IMG/VR virus record: IMGVR_UViG_3300021185_000723
Coordinates: 1-25,891 of that record
Source of the DNA: a virus
Length of the DNA: 25,891 bases
Direction: 5' to 3' (one strand)
Shown here in pieces: positions 1 to 7,835 of this stretch. Under the pieces are notes generated by a model. It did not search any database, was not told the origin of the DNA, and worked only from the letters and a program-made list of their open reading frames with translations. A program made the position numbers and the translations under genes. Each line of letters starts with the position of its first letter. The stretch's first letter is position 1.

Positions 1-59
1 ATATCTCCGTTCTCACTAGATATCTTTATGCTTTTTGGTTGTTCTACACTTATCGGCAT
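1..59 (-). CDS. 5' end of a gene cut by the window edge
   Basis: An ATG at 59 (minus strand) opens a frame that stays open for 19 codons to the window edge and begins MPISVEQPKSIKISSENGD. It starts 9 bases after the stop of the gene at 69-491, in the same direction, as expected for the next gene of the late operon. Too little is visible to say what it encodes. The frame is short, so chance cannot be excluded. Confidence 0.45.
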   Translation of the reverse strand, partial: MPISVEQPKSIKISSENGD

Positions 60-68
60 AATAGTATC

Positions 69-491
69 TTAAGCTGCTGTTTCTGACACGTCTTCAATAA
101 CTCTTACCGTTCCGTAGATTAAAGTAGCGATTACTCCCGCTGAGGTTTCGTGTTCGATATCATAAACATAAAGACCAGAGGGCATCGTCTTCATTGTCGC
201 AGCAGACAGAGTAAAGTCAACTGTTCCTGTGTCTGTATCCGCTGGGTTGGGGATATTGGATTCATTTACCACCACTTCAACTTGAAAATTAACCACAGGG
301 TCCGCAGTGTTCGCAACTAAAGAGCCAGTATCCGAATCTCTTACCTCCATTAGGAAGGTGTCCCCGTCAGAAAAACCCACAACGGGGGGTGTACTAGAAT
401 CCGTGATGGTCAACCTCAAGGAAAAGGTATCACCCTTCCTGCAAGTGATGTCAACCCTTTCAGATGTATCTAAGTTTATTTTTGTAGCCAT
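69..491 (-). CDS. Small virion-like protein of unknown function
   Basis: A 140-residue acidic, beta-strand-rich protein just downstream of portal. The N-terminal half (residues 13-60) has alternating hydrophobic strands around the phrases DITCRKGDTFSLRLTI and FLMEVRDSD; the C-terminal part (about 105-135) reads like another strand pair. This resembles the small Ig-like N-terminal domains of some baseplate and receptor-binding proteins (BppU-type), but that is only a family resemblance seen by eye. The ATG at 491 lies one base from the portal stop, so it is probably translated from the same message. A head-tail or baseplate accessory role is inferred from position. Confidence 0.75.
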   Translation of the reverse strand: MATKINLDTSERVDITCRKGDTFSLRLTITDSSTPPVVGFSDGDTFLMEVRDSDTGSLVANTADPVVNFQVEVVVNESNIPNPADTDTGTVDFTLSAATMKTMPSGLYVYDIEHETSAGVIATLIYGTVRVIEDVSETAA

Positions 492-492
492 C

Positions 493-2922
493 TTATCCTA
501 ATATTTCTGATGTTATGTCTCCTGGTTCTTCTGATATCTCGCCGCGTTCTCCCTGCCTCTGAGAAATTAACTTGCTTTGCTCCACAGACTGCTTCTTAAC
601 CCTGTCATCTTTTCTGTCCTCCTTAAGCACCTCTAGCTTCTCCTTAAAGTTCTCGTCATCTTCTTTAAACCCAAGAGTGGCCTGAGCTTTAATGATCTCA
701 ATCTCTTTTCTAAATCCGTGCTTCACCTGTTCTAATTGAGCCTCTAATTGACTCTTAAGCTGCATTTCTTGAGCTTTTAGCTGAGCTTCAATTTGCATCT
801 CCTGCTGTCTAGCTTGAGAAGCAGCTTGAACTGATTGTTGTTGAACCTGAGCTTGCTGCTGAGAGTTTTGCTGGGCCATTTTTTGATTCATGGCTAGTCG
901 CTTTTTTCTTCGAACTATTAAAAGTCTTTCTGCTTGAGATATGTCTTTTAACTGTCTAACAGCAATTGCATCCTCCAAATCAATCTCTTTTTGAGACAAA
1001 GCAATTTGTATGTTTTGTTCAAGGTATTGACGCTCACCTTCTTCCATTTCTTTTACAACACGCACGCCAAAATTATACATAGACAGGTTCTTGAAAGAAC
1101 TAAGAACCTTCATGTTTTCACTTCCTATTGCATTTTCATAAATTCTGTAAAGAACAGAGTCTGGATGAATAACTTGCAAGCACTTAACTATGTCGCTGCA
1201 AACTTTTTTATACAGCACCATAGATGAGTTAGTGATGTCATATATAGCATTATTTGCCGCAGCTAAAGCTTGCTGCCTTACACCTACGAGCGCATCTCCC
1301 TTTGGGGAAGAGGCGTCCATCACCTCGTTAATACCCGTTGCATCACGGATCATACGCAGGTAGTGGTTGTAAAGACCTATAAGCTCGTTAATGTTTCGGA
1401 TACTATTTCCGATCTCTCTAATAGGCGGGTTCTGAAACCCTCCCTCTGGGTTCTTGCTTCTATAATAAAAAACACCAGTCTGCTCATAAATATCATGCAG
1501 CTCAAGGGGCTGAAGGTCACCGCCTTTTCCTAGCTGAACGTTCTCTAGACCTTCGATGTCAATGATGATTCCATCTGGTTTTGCCTTGGCTACTGCTTGC
1601 TGAATCTTAAGGTGAGTAAGCTGTAATTGATCGGCAAAGCCGATACAGCTATCAACCATAGACTTAGGCATCATATCTAAGATATTCGTGGAGCAAACAG
1701 AGTATGATAGATTAGTCTTGGAGATGTCGTGAATGTTCTTAGGAATGTTATTCTTTTTACTGTAGTTAAACAAGAAATCAGTTCCTAAAATATAACACCC
1801 TCCGTACACTGAAGCTGACTCAAGTTTTACTACATCTCTATTAAATACTGAGTTCTGTGGCTTTTTATAGGTCTCCCCCTTAGAGTAAAAACCTACGTTA
1901 CCGTATCTACTTTCTTTGTTCTCAAAGTATTCGCAATCAACGGACATAAACTCAAAGTCCAGCACCTCAACCATGTACTCGTCGTAACCGAAGTTAGATT
2001 GGTTGTTCACCCTGTCGTAAGAAGATTGAGTCAGCTTGCTAGCGTCATACCCGTATTTCTTCTGAGCTTTATCCGCTATCTCCTTAAACTGATTTTCTGT
2101 AAACTGATCTCCAGCCATGCGCTTTAGCTCATGAATGGGAACATACCTTACGTGGCCAGCATACGTGAGATCTCCGAAGTCTGGATCCTCCGTAAAGCTA
2201 TGCACGAAATTGATGGGATCTATGTAATCGGTCTTAATTCCGTAGCTAGGGTCGTTGGACCTTTTGACTACAGCCATTCCCGATACAGCTAAATCATTGA
2301 CGCATCTTCTAAGAATAGAGTCGTTGAACTCATTCCATTCAAGGGTTAGATTTATTCCTATTTGGGCGGCGATCTCCGAAGAAGACTTGATGTTATTTCC
2401 AATAAATATCTCAGCCTCTTCTAAGCTGTCTGGTATATCCTTAGTTGGTCCAGAAATCTCTACTCCTGTTTTTTCCTGAATTCCTTTTAGCGATTCTTTT
2501 GCTTTTACGGCAAACTCAATTTTTTTTCTCTCTAAATCTTTTTCAGAAGAAGAAAGCGGGTCAATAGCTTCGAGGTTTGGATAAGGAGATAAAGAAAGTA
2601 TTTTGTTTACTACAATTCTAACAAACTTAGGAAGGATAGGGACTGGAGTAAAGTCAATATTAAGCATACTTCCATCCCCATTGTTCGGATCTAATGAGGT
2701 AAGAAGAGACTTGTAGATAGCTGTGTCCTGAGTTCCGTTCGCGTAACGACGGTTTCTCTCAAACGTGCTCTTTCTTTTGCCAAAAATAGAGTTCTGCTGA
2801 TCCATTTTGCCCCACTGCTTATATACAGCCTTAGCATAATTAAGTCCGTAAGCTTTGCTTTGCTTATCTTCCGATGAGGCCAGCGGGTCTGGGAAGCTAG
2901 ATTTTTTGTTGTTACTGTGCAT
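493..2922 (-). CDS. Portal protein
   Basis: An 809-residue protein directly downstream of TerL, the usual place for the portal, the dodecameric ring at one capsid vertex through which DNA enters and the tail attaches. The central region carries features of large Bacteroidota-phage portals: a long acidic/hydrophobic core, a stretch reading ATGINEVMDASSPKGDALVG around residues 555-575, then helices. The last ~150 residues are a Gln/Lys/Glu-rich helical tail with runs such as QQNSQQQAQVQQQ, probably coiled coil. A TTG two codons upstream is also possible, but the ATG at 2922 is preferred. The -7-like box at 2954-2961 lies about 30 bases upstream. The call rests on size, position and composition. 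Confidence 0.82.
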   Translation of the reverse strand: MHSNNKKSSFPDPLASSEDKQSKAYGLNYAKAVYKQWGKMDQQNSIFGKRKSTFERNRRYANGTQDTAIYKSLLTSLDPNNGDGSMLNIDFTPVPILPKFVRIVVNKILSLSPYPNLEAIDPLSSSEKDLERKKIEFAVKAKESLKGIQEKTGVEISGPTKDIPDSLEEAEIFIGNNIKSSSEIAAQIGINLTLEWNEFNDSILRRCVNDLAVSGMAVVKRSNDPSYGIKTDYIDPINFVHSFTEDPDFGDLTYAGHVRYVPIHELKRMAGDQFTENQFKEIADKAQKKYGYDASKLTQSSYDRVNNQSNFGYDEYMVEVLDFEFMSVDCEYFENKESRYGNVGFYSKGETYKKPQNSVFNRDVVKLESASVYGGCYILGTDFLFNYSKKNNIPKNIHDISKTNLSYSVCSTNILDMMPKSMVDSCIGFADQLQLTHLKIQQAVAKAKPDGIIIDIEGLENVQLGKGGDLQPLELHDIYEQTGVFYYRSKNPEGGFQNPPIREIGNSIRNINELIGLYNHYLRMIRDATGINEVMDASSPKGDALVGVRQQALAAANNAIYDITNSSMVLYKKVCSDIVKCLQVIHPDSVLYRIYENAIGSENMKVLSSFKNLSMYNFGVRVVKEMEEGERQYLEQNIQIALSQKEIDLEDAIAVRQLKDISQAERLLIVRRKKRLAMNQKMAQQNSQQQAQVQQQSVQAASQARQQEMQIEAQLKAQEMQLKSQLEAQLEQVKHGFRKEIEIIKAQATLGFKEDDENFKEKLEVLKEDRKDDRVKKQSVEQSKLISQRQGERGEISEEPGDITSEILG

Positions 2923-2953
2923 CTGCAATGAGTAGAGTTCTTATAACTCCATG

Positions 2954-2961
2954 CAAATATA
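2954..2961 (-). promoter_or_regulatory. Possible promoter -7 box before portal
   Basis: Read on the minus strand this is TATATTTG followed by C, matching the Bacteroidota -7 consensus TAnnTTTG. It lies in the short gap between TerL and portal. A TTG lies only 16 nt upstream instead of about 20, so the -33 element is doubtful. The same octamer recurs at 6884, 9319 and 12436, each time just upstream of a minus-strand gene. Confidence 0.45.
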
Positions 2962-2967
2962 GTAAAA

Positions 2968-5103
2968 CTAGAAGTGCCAAGCTTTGGGCTTATGAGTCCT
3001 AAAAAACTTCTTCTCAGTAAAGTTAGATACAGGTCTTTCTTTCTTCTTTGATTTCTGAGCGCCAAGGAGTGCTAGACCAGAACTAATAGTCAAGTCAAAC
3101 TTAGTGCGCTTATCTATTTTATACGCAATCCAGTCCTCTAGAGTTCGGTTGAAGTACATGTTTCCAAACTCCTCAGCCTCAGCCTTTATGCCTACGTGAT
3201 CATGTATGTAAGCCTCGATAGCCTGGGCGTGAGACTGTATCACATCCTGCGAGTTAGACGGGATACCTTTAGTCCTTACGTTTACCGATGAGTTGCCTGT
3301 CTTTAAGAAGTCAGGTCGGTCCATTAAATAACCGTCATAACCCCTTGACTCAAAGTACCTTACGATACCGTACTTATTGTTCTCTACAAGTAAAGGATAC
3401 CCGTAAAAGAAAGCACACATCAAAACATCCTCATAGAAGATGCTGGCTAGGTCTGGGCGAGAAGCGTACTCCACTACGAACATATTGGAAGGTACATCCA
3501 TATTGAACTTATTGTACATATGTAGAGCCCCTTTAGAGCCCCGTCCGTCCACTGTAGCGTCTAAGTCATATGAGTCAACCCCTCCAACGCCGATATGACC
3601 GTTAGGGGCCGTCCTTTTGCCTCGCTCGTCATTCTTCTTATTCCTTAGGTGATCGGGTGGCATCCAGGACACCCTAAACCTTCCGTTTGGATCTGGGGAG
3701 AACACAACCTCTTCATCTTTCTTCCTCCATATAAAATTTCCTTTTACCACGGGGTTAGGGAACATATCCTCATTGAACTCTATCTGCTGGTAAATCTTAC
3801 CTATATTAAATAGACTACCCTCAATACTATCTCTAAAGGCCTCGTCCTCTGTAAAGGGGAACTGCCTAATTATCTCATTCAGCTCAGAAGGGTCGTTTTT
3901 AAATGAGCTGCGCTCGTTCTTTAGGTAGGTCTTGCTACCTTGATCGACGACCTCCCCGTCTATACCTTGTATGTGTGCGCTTTGTGATGGGTCCTCGACA
4001 ACAGCATTACCATACACATCAAAGAAACCTTCCAGCGCGTCATAGGCTGGGATGAATATTCTGTATAGCCCAGACCTGGTTCGTCCGTTCTGATTTCTTT
4101 CGTTAGGATCGGAGTCAGCCCACAGCTCTCTATACTCGTCGCCGCCTTTATTCATAGGGTTTACCGTACTTCCCACCAGGGCTTTACCTACTACTTTTTT
4201 ACCTACAATCAAGCAAGTACGCTCAATCCTCCAGGCCTCCCTTATATCAGTAGGTTTCTCCCACTTACCAGCCTCGTCGAGGTATAACATATGTAGCTTC
4301 TCACCGTCATATGCGTTATTAGTAGTGTTCTTCCAGTTGATCACCGTATTGAGGGCGTCACCAATCTGAGAGGTCTTGTTGTTCTTCGTAATACGCTTAG
4401 AGGGCTCACGAAATGCCAGCTCCATACGAGGGTTTGTGGTACCGTCCTGGATGGGCTTAAAGAAGAATGGGTAGCCGCGAAATATCGCAACCACCTTCTT
4501 CATGAATATGTTCTCCTGTGAGTCTTTACCAGTCTTCGACTGTATGCCAAGAAGCTTCTCTTTAACTTGACTAGCTTCGTCCACCAGGACAGAAGAGCAT
4601 ACATTAGTGTAGCCAGAACGACGGCACTTAGTATAAAGCTGACCGAAACAACGAGGATCAGCTTCACAAGCAGCCATGTGGGTAAAGATGTCTTTTTGGA
4701 AAGCAAGGTATGATGGGTATCCGATATCAATTTTAGACCATTGTAGAAACATATAGTGCCTCCCTGTAATATACGTAGGTTCCCCATTATTGTAAAACCA
4801 TACACCGTCACGCCTACGCTGAAACTCTTGTTCGATGTAAGAACGAAACTTGTTCCGAAACTCGGCAGGTTTCTCGAACCACTCATCCATACTGCGTATC
4901 CTACGCATCTCCTCTGGCATAGGAATGCGTTTCCACAGCTGCAACTTCTTTGGTTGGTCATGGAAGAGAATTTCCGATTTGCGCGGTTTCTTCGGTAGTA
5001 CCACGAGTATCCCGTGGAGCTCGATAGTTTCTCCTTCTGTACCGTTAGGGTCGATCTTAATCCCCTTAGCTTCATAACCTTCTATGTCGATTAAATTGGA
5101 CAT
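2968..5103 (-). CDS. terL: Terminase large subunit (DNA packaging ATPase-nuclease)
   Basis: A 711-residue motor protein that cuts concatemeric DNA and pumps it through the portal. Visible motifs in order: a divergent Walker A-like segment CRRSGYTN (residues 160-167), Walker B LYLDEAGK (273-280, D276-E277), an ATPase coupling motif GSTVN (311-315), and in the C-terminal nuclease half the acidic residues of GGVDSYDLD (D510) and VENN (E574), as in the RNase H-like terminase nuclease. The length is normal for a full two-domain TerL. The start ATG at 5103 overlaps the stop of the zinc-ribbon gene by one base. The Walker A lacks the classical GKT, a known variation among terminases. No small terminase was recognised; the coiled-coil gene at 5465-5755 is a candidate by position only. 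Confidence 0.93.
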   Translation of the reverse strand: MSNLIDIEGYEAKGIKIDPNGTEGETIELHGILVVLPKKPRKSEILFHDQPKKLQLWKRIPMPEEMRRIRSMDEWFEKPAEFRNKFRSYIEQEFQRRRDGVWFYNNGEPTYITGRHYMFLQWSKIDIGYPSYLAFQKDIFTHMAACEADPRCFGQLYTKCRRSGYTNVCSSVLVDEASQVKEKLLGIQSKTGKDSQENIFMKKVVAIFRGYPFFFKPIQDGTTNPRMELAFREPSKRITKNNKTSQIGDALNTVINWKNTTNNAYDGEKLHMLYLDEAGKWEKPTDIREAWRIERTCLIVGKKVVGKALVGSTVNPMNKGGDEYRELWADSDPNERNQNGRTRSGLYRIFIPAYDALEGFFDVYGNAVVEDPSQSAHIQGIDGEVVDQGSKTYLKNERSSFKNDPSELNEIIRQFPFTEDEAFRDSIEGSLFNIGKIYQQIEFNEDMFPNPVVKGNFIWRKKDEEVVFSPDPNGRFRVSWMPPDHLRNKKNDERGKRTAPNGHIGVGGVDSYDLDATVDGRGSKGALHMYNKFNMDVPSNMFVVEYASRPDLASIFYEDVLMCAFFYGYPLLVENNKYGIVRYFESRGYDGYLMDRPDFLKTGNSSVNVRTKGIPSNSQDVIQSHAQAIEAYIHDHVGIKAEAEEFGNMYFNRTLEDWIAYKIDKRTKFDLTISSGLALLGAQKSKKKERPVSNFTEKKFFRTHKPKAWHF

Positions 5104-5291
5104 CAGTAGCTCTGTCCATGTGAGTTCATTCTACCCAGCGAAGGTACGCCTTCCTTAGGGTTTTTAATCTCCATTTGTTCGCCGCATTCGCACTGCCCTT
5201 CAGGGTAGTAAACACTACCGTTCTTAAACTTCATGGTCAGGCTTCTTACAGATTTCTCTGCTTTACATTTTTCACAAATAAGATCAGGCAT
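5103..5291 (-). CDS. Small zinc-ribbon protein
   Basis: A 62-residue protein with a CEKC knuckle at residues 6-9 and a CECG pair at about 34-37, spaced like a small zinc ribbon with beta-strands between (SLTMKFKNGSVYY). Such proteins usually bind metal and may contact nucleic acid or protein. It sits between the tRNA and TerL and overlaps the TerL start by one base, so it is probably co-translated with TerL. The function is unknown; a packaging accessory role is inferred from position only. Confidence 0.75.
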   Translation of the reverse strand: MPDLICEKCKAEKSVRSLTMKFKNGSVYYPEGQCECGEQMEIKNPKEGVPSLGRMNSHGQSY

Positions 5292-5309
5292 AGTTTTTAA
5301 TTTAATTGG

Positions 5310-5383
5310 TACCCCCGCTAGGACTCGAACCTAGGACCCACAGCTTAGAAGGCTGTTGCTCTATCCAGCTGAGCTACGAGGGC
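5310..5383 (-). tRNA. tRNA-Arg (anticodon UCU)
   Basis: A full cloverleaf can be drawn on the minus strand: 7-bp acceptor (GCCCTCG with CGGGGGT, two G-U pairs), D arm GCTC/GAGC with an AGCTGGATA loop, anticodon stem ACAGC/GCTGT with loop CTTCTAA, T arm CTAGG-TTCGAGT-CCTAG, and discriminator A. The anticodon TCT is complementary to 5347-5349 and reads AGA/AGG. The two bases after the discriminator are CC, so CCA is not fully encoded. It lies inside the late operon between the coiled-coil gene and the zinc-ribbon gene, so it is probably cut out of the same transcript. Confidence 0.95.
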
Positions 5384-5464
5384 GTATAGTTAACTTCTAA
5401 GTGACAGCTTGTAACTGTCTGATTGTCAAAGTCATAGTCACCCCAATAAACAAGTCCGCTTGGG

Positions 5465-5755
5465 TTATTTTGAGAACCTTTCTGCGAATCCTCCTGAGTA
5501 GTCTTTGTCTTTTTCAATTTCTCCATTGTCGTTTAGTTCTTTAACCATTTGTTCTAGTCTCTGGCGCTCCACCAAAAGCTCTTTACAGTCGATAGCAGTT
5601 TGCTTTATGGATTGGAGCTCGGCCTTACGCGCAGATCCCCCTGCTTCGGGGTCTACTGGCTTCTTGACTTCCTCGATCATATTATTAATAGCCTCCTCCA
5701 TACTCTGCATGAGTCTCCTGGCGGCACTTACGGTAGTAAATTTAGACTTCGACAT
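5465..5755 (-). CDS. Small coiled-coil protein, possible small terminase by position
   Basis: A 96-residue, highly charged, helical protein starting MSKSKFTTVSAARR. The region of about 60-85 (ELLVERQRLEQMVKELN) has heptad-like spacing of leucine and methionine, suggesting a coiled coil. The ATG at 5755 is preferred over a longer start because it leaves a 14-base overlap with the GroES-like gene. It lies upstream of TerL, where a small terminase subunit often sits, but no helix-turn-helix is visible, so that identity is a guess. Confidence 0.7.
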   Translation of the reverse strand: MSKSKFTTVSAARRLMQSMEEAINNMIEEVKKPVDPEAGGSARKAELQSIKQTAIDCKELLVERQRLEQMVKELNDNGEIEKDKDYSGGFAERFSK

Positions 5756-6326
5756 ATAGCAAATCTTCTGCGCGGGTTCGGTAATACTCCTTACCATCAA
5801 TGTTAACTCGATAGTCCATGTTCTTGCGAAATCCTACTATGTCGCCCGCTTTAGCTCCTATCTCATTAATCCAAGGAGCCTCAAACGCGACACGACCTTT
5901 TGTGACAGGGACCTCTGATAGTTTAACCAATTCGATAGTGTCCGACTCTTGAACCTCCTCTTCTTCGACTGGCTCAAGAAGGCTCCAGCCCGCAAGAGGG
6001 CGTATATCCCCAGTGTGCTGGTTTTTATAAGCAATAGCCTGATTATTAATAGTATGCTCTGGATCAAAGCGAACAGTATAGTGATTAGGCTCTCCAGTAA
6101 GTACCTGGCCTTCGTTAAGAACCACGAGGTGGTGGAAGTAAAGAGTGTCCCCAACTTCAACCCCTGTATGGTGTTTGAAAGGCGCCGCCACAACGGGGCC
6201 TTCTTGGATTCTGTTTTCAAACTCATTAAATTTAGTGTCTATAAAAAGCTCAAGACCTCCAGGGGTCGTGATCTTATCATCAAGCTGTTTATCTAGCTTG
6301 ACAATAAATAAGTCAAATGTCCTCAT
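5742..6326 (-). CDS. GroES-like co-chaperonin with two apparent GroES domains
   Basis: A 194-residue protein, twice the usual GroES length (about 97). The second half (residues 108-194) reads like a full GroES fold: a first strand (GWSLLEPV), an acidic mobile-loop region, the strand TKGRVAFEAP (142-151), then KAGDIVGFRKN (159-169) and the end DGKEYYRTRAEDLLYVEV (177-194). The first half repeats the plan: FIVKLD (7-12), loop with TPGG (21-24), RIQEGPVVAAP (39-49), VEVGDTLYFHH (56-66). Phage co-chaperonins such as T4 gp31 replace GroES on host GroEL to fold the capsid protein; the same role is inferred here. Tandem GroES is known in chloroplast Cpn20. The TTG one codon upstream was rejected for the ATG at 6326. 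No GroEL gene is in the window. Confidence 0.7.
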   Translation of the reverse strand: MRTFDLFIVKLDKQLDDKITTPGGLELFIDTKFNEFENRIQEGPVVAAPFKHHTGVEVGDTLYFHHLVVLNEGQVLTGEPNHYTVRFDPEHTINNQAIAYKNQHTGDIRPLAGWSLLEPVEEEEVQESDTIELVKLSEVPVTKGRVAFEAPWINEIGAKAGDIVGFRKNMDYRVNIDGKEYYRTRAEDLLYVEV

Positions 6327-6329
6327 CAA

Positions 6330-6566
6330 TTAAAAATTCAAGTCAAATTCAAGCATACAGGGCATCTCGTCTATGGATTTCCATAGCAAGGTACCTTCGT
6401 CGTTCTCAATATATACAAGATATCTCTTCTTGCCAAACTTATGCAGGTGATGTTCATCTTCCAGTATGGCGGATACGACACCCCTGCCAGCTTTCATTCC
6501 GATGTAATAAGCCATGCCGTCTTTCGGTTCTTTACCGACGACAATCTTTCTAATAAGTCCTTCCAT
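6330..6566 (-). CDS. Hypothetical protein, small beta-rich
   Basis: A 78-residue protein with alternating hydrophobic strands (KIVVGKEP, AYYIGMKAG, GVVSAILED, YLVYIENDEG). The central GMKAGRGVVSAI and the YLVYI strands suggest a small beta-barrel, but no family was recognised. It lies three bases upstream of the GroES-like start and one base downstream of the gene at 6568-6864, so the three are probably one translational unit. Confidence 0.75.
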   Translation of the reverse strand: MEGLIRKIVVGKEPKDGMAYYIGMKAGRGVVSAILEDEHHLHKFGKKRYLVYIENDEGTLLWKSIDEMPCMLEFDLNF

Positions 6567-6567
6567 T

Positions 6568-6864
6568 TTAGTTTAGGGATATGCCCAAATCACCCAAGAG
6601 GTCGTCTAATGAATCGTTTTCTTGATACGCGCTATCCATTACTTCTTTTAGCGTATCTAGCTCTGCCCTACTTTCTAGGTTAAAGCTGTACATTGTCTTC
6701 ATCTCTGCGCTTTCATCTCCATCTTCTACAGCGTCGAAGTCTATAACTCCAACAACTATAGAGGCTAGGGTGCGATCTTTCATTTCGAACTCATCAATCG
6801 TATCCTCCATCTTTTTGACGAGGGAATACATTTCGGCAAAGAAGAGGGTGTCTTTCGGGTTCAT
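6568..6864 (-). CDS. Hypothetical acidic helical protein
   Basis: A 98-residue, strongly acidic protein, mostly predicted helix (residues 5-35 and 65-98), ending in DDLLGDLGISLN. No domain was recognised. It is the first gene after the start of this transcript; a TATATTTG box lies 19 bases upstream at 6884-6891. An accessory or scaffolding-like role is possible for an acidic helical late protein, but nothing in the sequence shows it. Confidence 0.75.
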   Translation of the reverse strand: MNPKDTLFFAEMYSLVKKMEDTIDEFEMKDRTLASIVVGVIDFDAVEDGDESAEMKTMYSFNLESRAELDTLKEVMDSAYQENDSLDDLLGDLGISLN

Positions 6865-6883
6865 GATGTAAATTTGTTTAAGT

Positions 6884-6891
6884 CAAATATA
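6884..6891 (-). promoter_or_regulatory. Possible promoter -7 box for the GroES-TerL-portal transcript
   Basis: Minus-strand TATATTTG in the 40-base gap between the divergent genes 6568-6864 and 6905-7324. The nearest upstream TTG is 23 nt away instead of about 20. It is one of four copies of this octamer next to minus-strand gene starts. Confidence 0.45.
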
Positions 6892-6904
6892 CGACACAAT
6901 ACAC

Positions 6905-7324
6905 ATGCCTAAGTCAACCGTTAAAAAGACTAGACTATTTCGAGACGTATCGAAACTTCCAGATAAGTACGTAAAGAGCAATTACTTAAAGAATCTACGT
7001 AGTGCTACGGATGATTTCTTAGATAGCAACCCAGACCTTACTAGGTCTTACCTTAATTTAATGCTGTTCGTTTACGATTTGGAGTTTTTTACTATAGCGT
7101 GGGCAGCAGAGAACTACGGTATGTACAAGAAGAACCTAGCTGATAGAATGATATACCCCCTTGTGTCTAGTGGGTACCTATATAAACACTTCGATAAGCT
7201 TACACCGTCTCAGACGCTAGAGGATCACTTGTTCCGTGATGAGACAAAATACAACTACAGAGTTCGCTATGCGTTATCGCAGAAAGGAAGGCTAGCGGTA
7301 CAGCGTTTTTACAACACCCTGTAG
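6905..7324 (+). CDS. Winged-helix (MarR-like) DNA-binding protein
   Basis: A 139-residue basic protein. The region of about 50-139 fits a winged-helix layout: helices around SYLNLMLFVYDLEFF and WAAENYGMYKKNLADRMIYPLVSSGYLYK, then a wing and the strand RYALSQKGRLAVQRFY, like the end of MarR-type domains (Y-x-L-T-x-K-G). It is the only plus-strand gene in the left arm, divergent from the 6568-6864 gene, and its 3' end overlaps the M15 peptidase gene by 16 bases tail to tail. A role as regulator of the late transcript that starts next to it is inferred. A structural winged-helix protein is the alternative. Confidence 0.75.
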   Translation: MPKSTVKKTRLFRDVSKLPDKYVKSNYLKNLRSATDDFLDSNPDLTRSYLNLMLFVYDLEFFTIAWAAENYGMYKKNLADRMIYPLVSSGYLYKHFDKLTPSQTLEDHLFRDETKYNYRVRYALSQKGRLAVQRFYNTL

Positions 7325-7770
7325 TGGATACCATTTTCATCTCGGTACGCTCTCTTGAGTTGTTTTCTGTTTTTTCCGCCTTCTTTAAAGGATACGTGTA
7401 CCCAGGCAGGGTTCTCGTCATCCCCGAATTCCCAGATCATCTGATCCCATTCGAGGTTTTTCTTTATGAAGTCGAATATCTCCGAGTTAGTTACCTTCCC
7501 GTACATATCAGCGTCTATATCAATAGCTTCCCCGATCATATGCTGAGAGTACTTACTCCCTCCTATGGCCTTGTTTAATTCTTTTGATCTAAATCCAGAG
7601 GTAACCCCGATAGGTACACCGAAGTGATCGCGCACTGGCTGAAAGATATGGTCCGCTACGGCCTGTAGGTTGTGTACGGTCCACTTATCTGGGGTGTTAT
7701 CTATCCCCTTTCGCGTCGCGGTGTTTGACTTCACCACTTCTTTTAGCGTTAGATTTTTGCTTAACCTCAT
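7309..7770 (-). CDS. M15-family D-Ala-D-Ala peptidase (endolysin-like)
   Basis: A 153-residue zinc peptidase of the M15A type (VanY/hedgehog fold) that cuts peptidoglycan peptides at lysis or entry. The diagnostic pieces are SGFRS (58-62), SQHMIGEAIDID (76-87; zinc ligands H77 and D84), a W-x-Q-M-x-W-E segment (108-114) and WVHVS (123-127; third ligand H125). No signal peptide or membrane segment is visible, so export needs a holin or another route. The ATG at 7770 is preferred to a TTG at 7791. A near-copy of the TATATTTGC box lies about 20 bases upstream. The 3' end overlaps the convergent winged-helix gene. Confidence 0.9.
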   Translation of the reverse strand: MRLSKNLTLKEVVKSNTATRKGIDNTPDKWTVHNLQAVADHIFQPVRDHFGVPIGVTSGFRSKELNKAIGGSKYSQHMIGEAIDIDADMYGKVTNSEIFDFIKKNLEWDQMIWEFGDDENPAWVHVSFKEGGKNRKQLKRAYRDENGIHYRVL

Positions 7771-7835
7771 TGAATTTATTTTTCTCTGCAATATACGCAG
7801 GGTTAATCCGCTTAAGCCTCGGATTGAAGTAGTTT

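Noticed and set aside
2691-3065. A 124-codon minus-strand frame across the TerL-portal junction
   Set aside because: It overlaps both well-supported genes in another frame and has no protein-like pattern.
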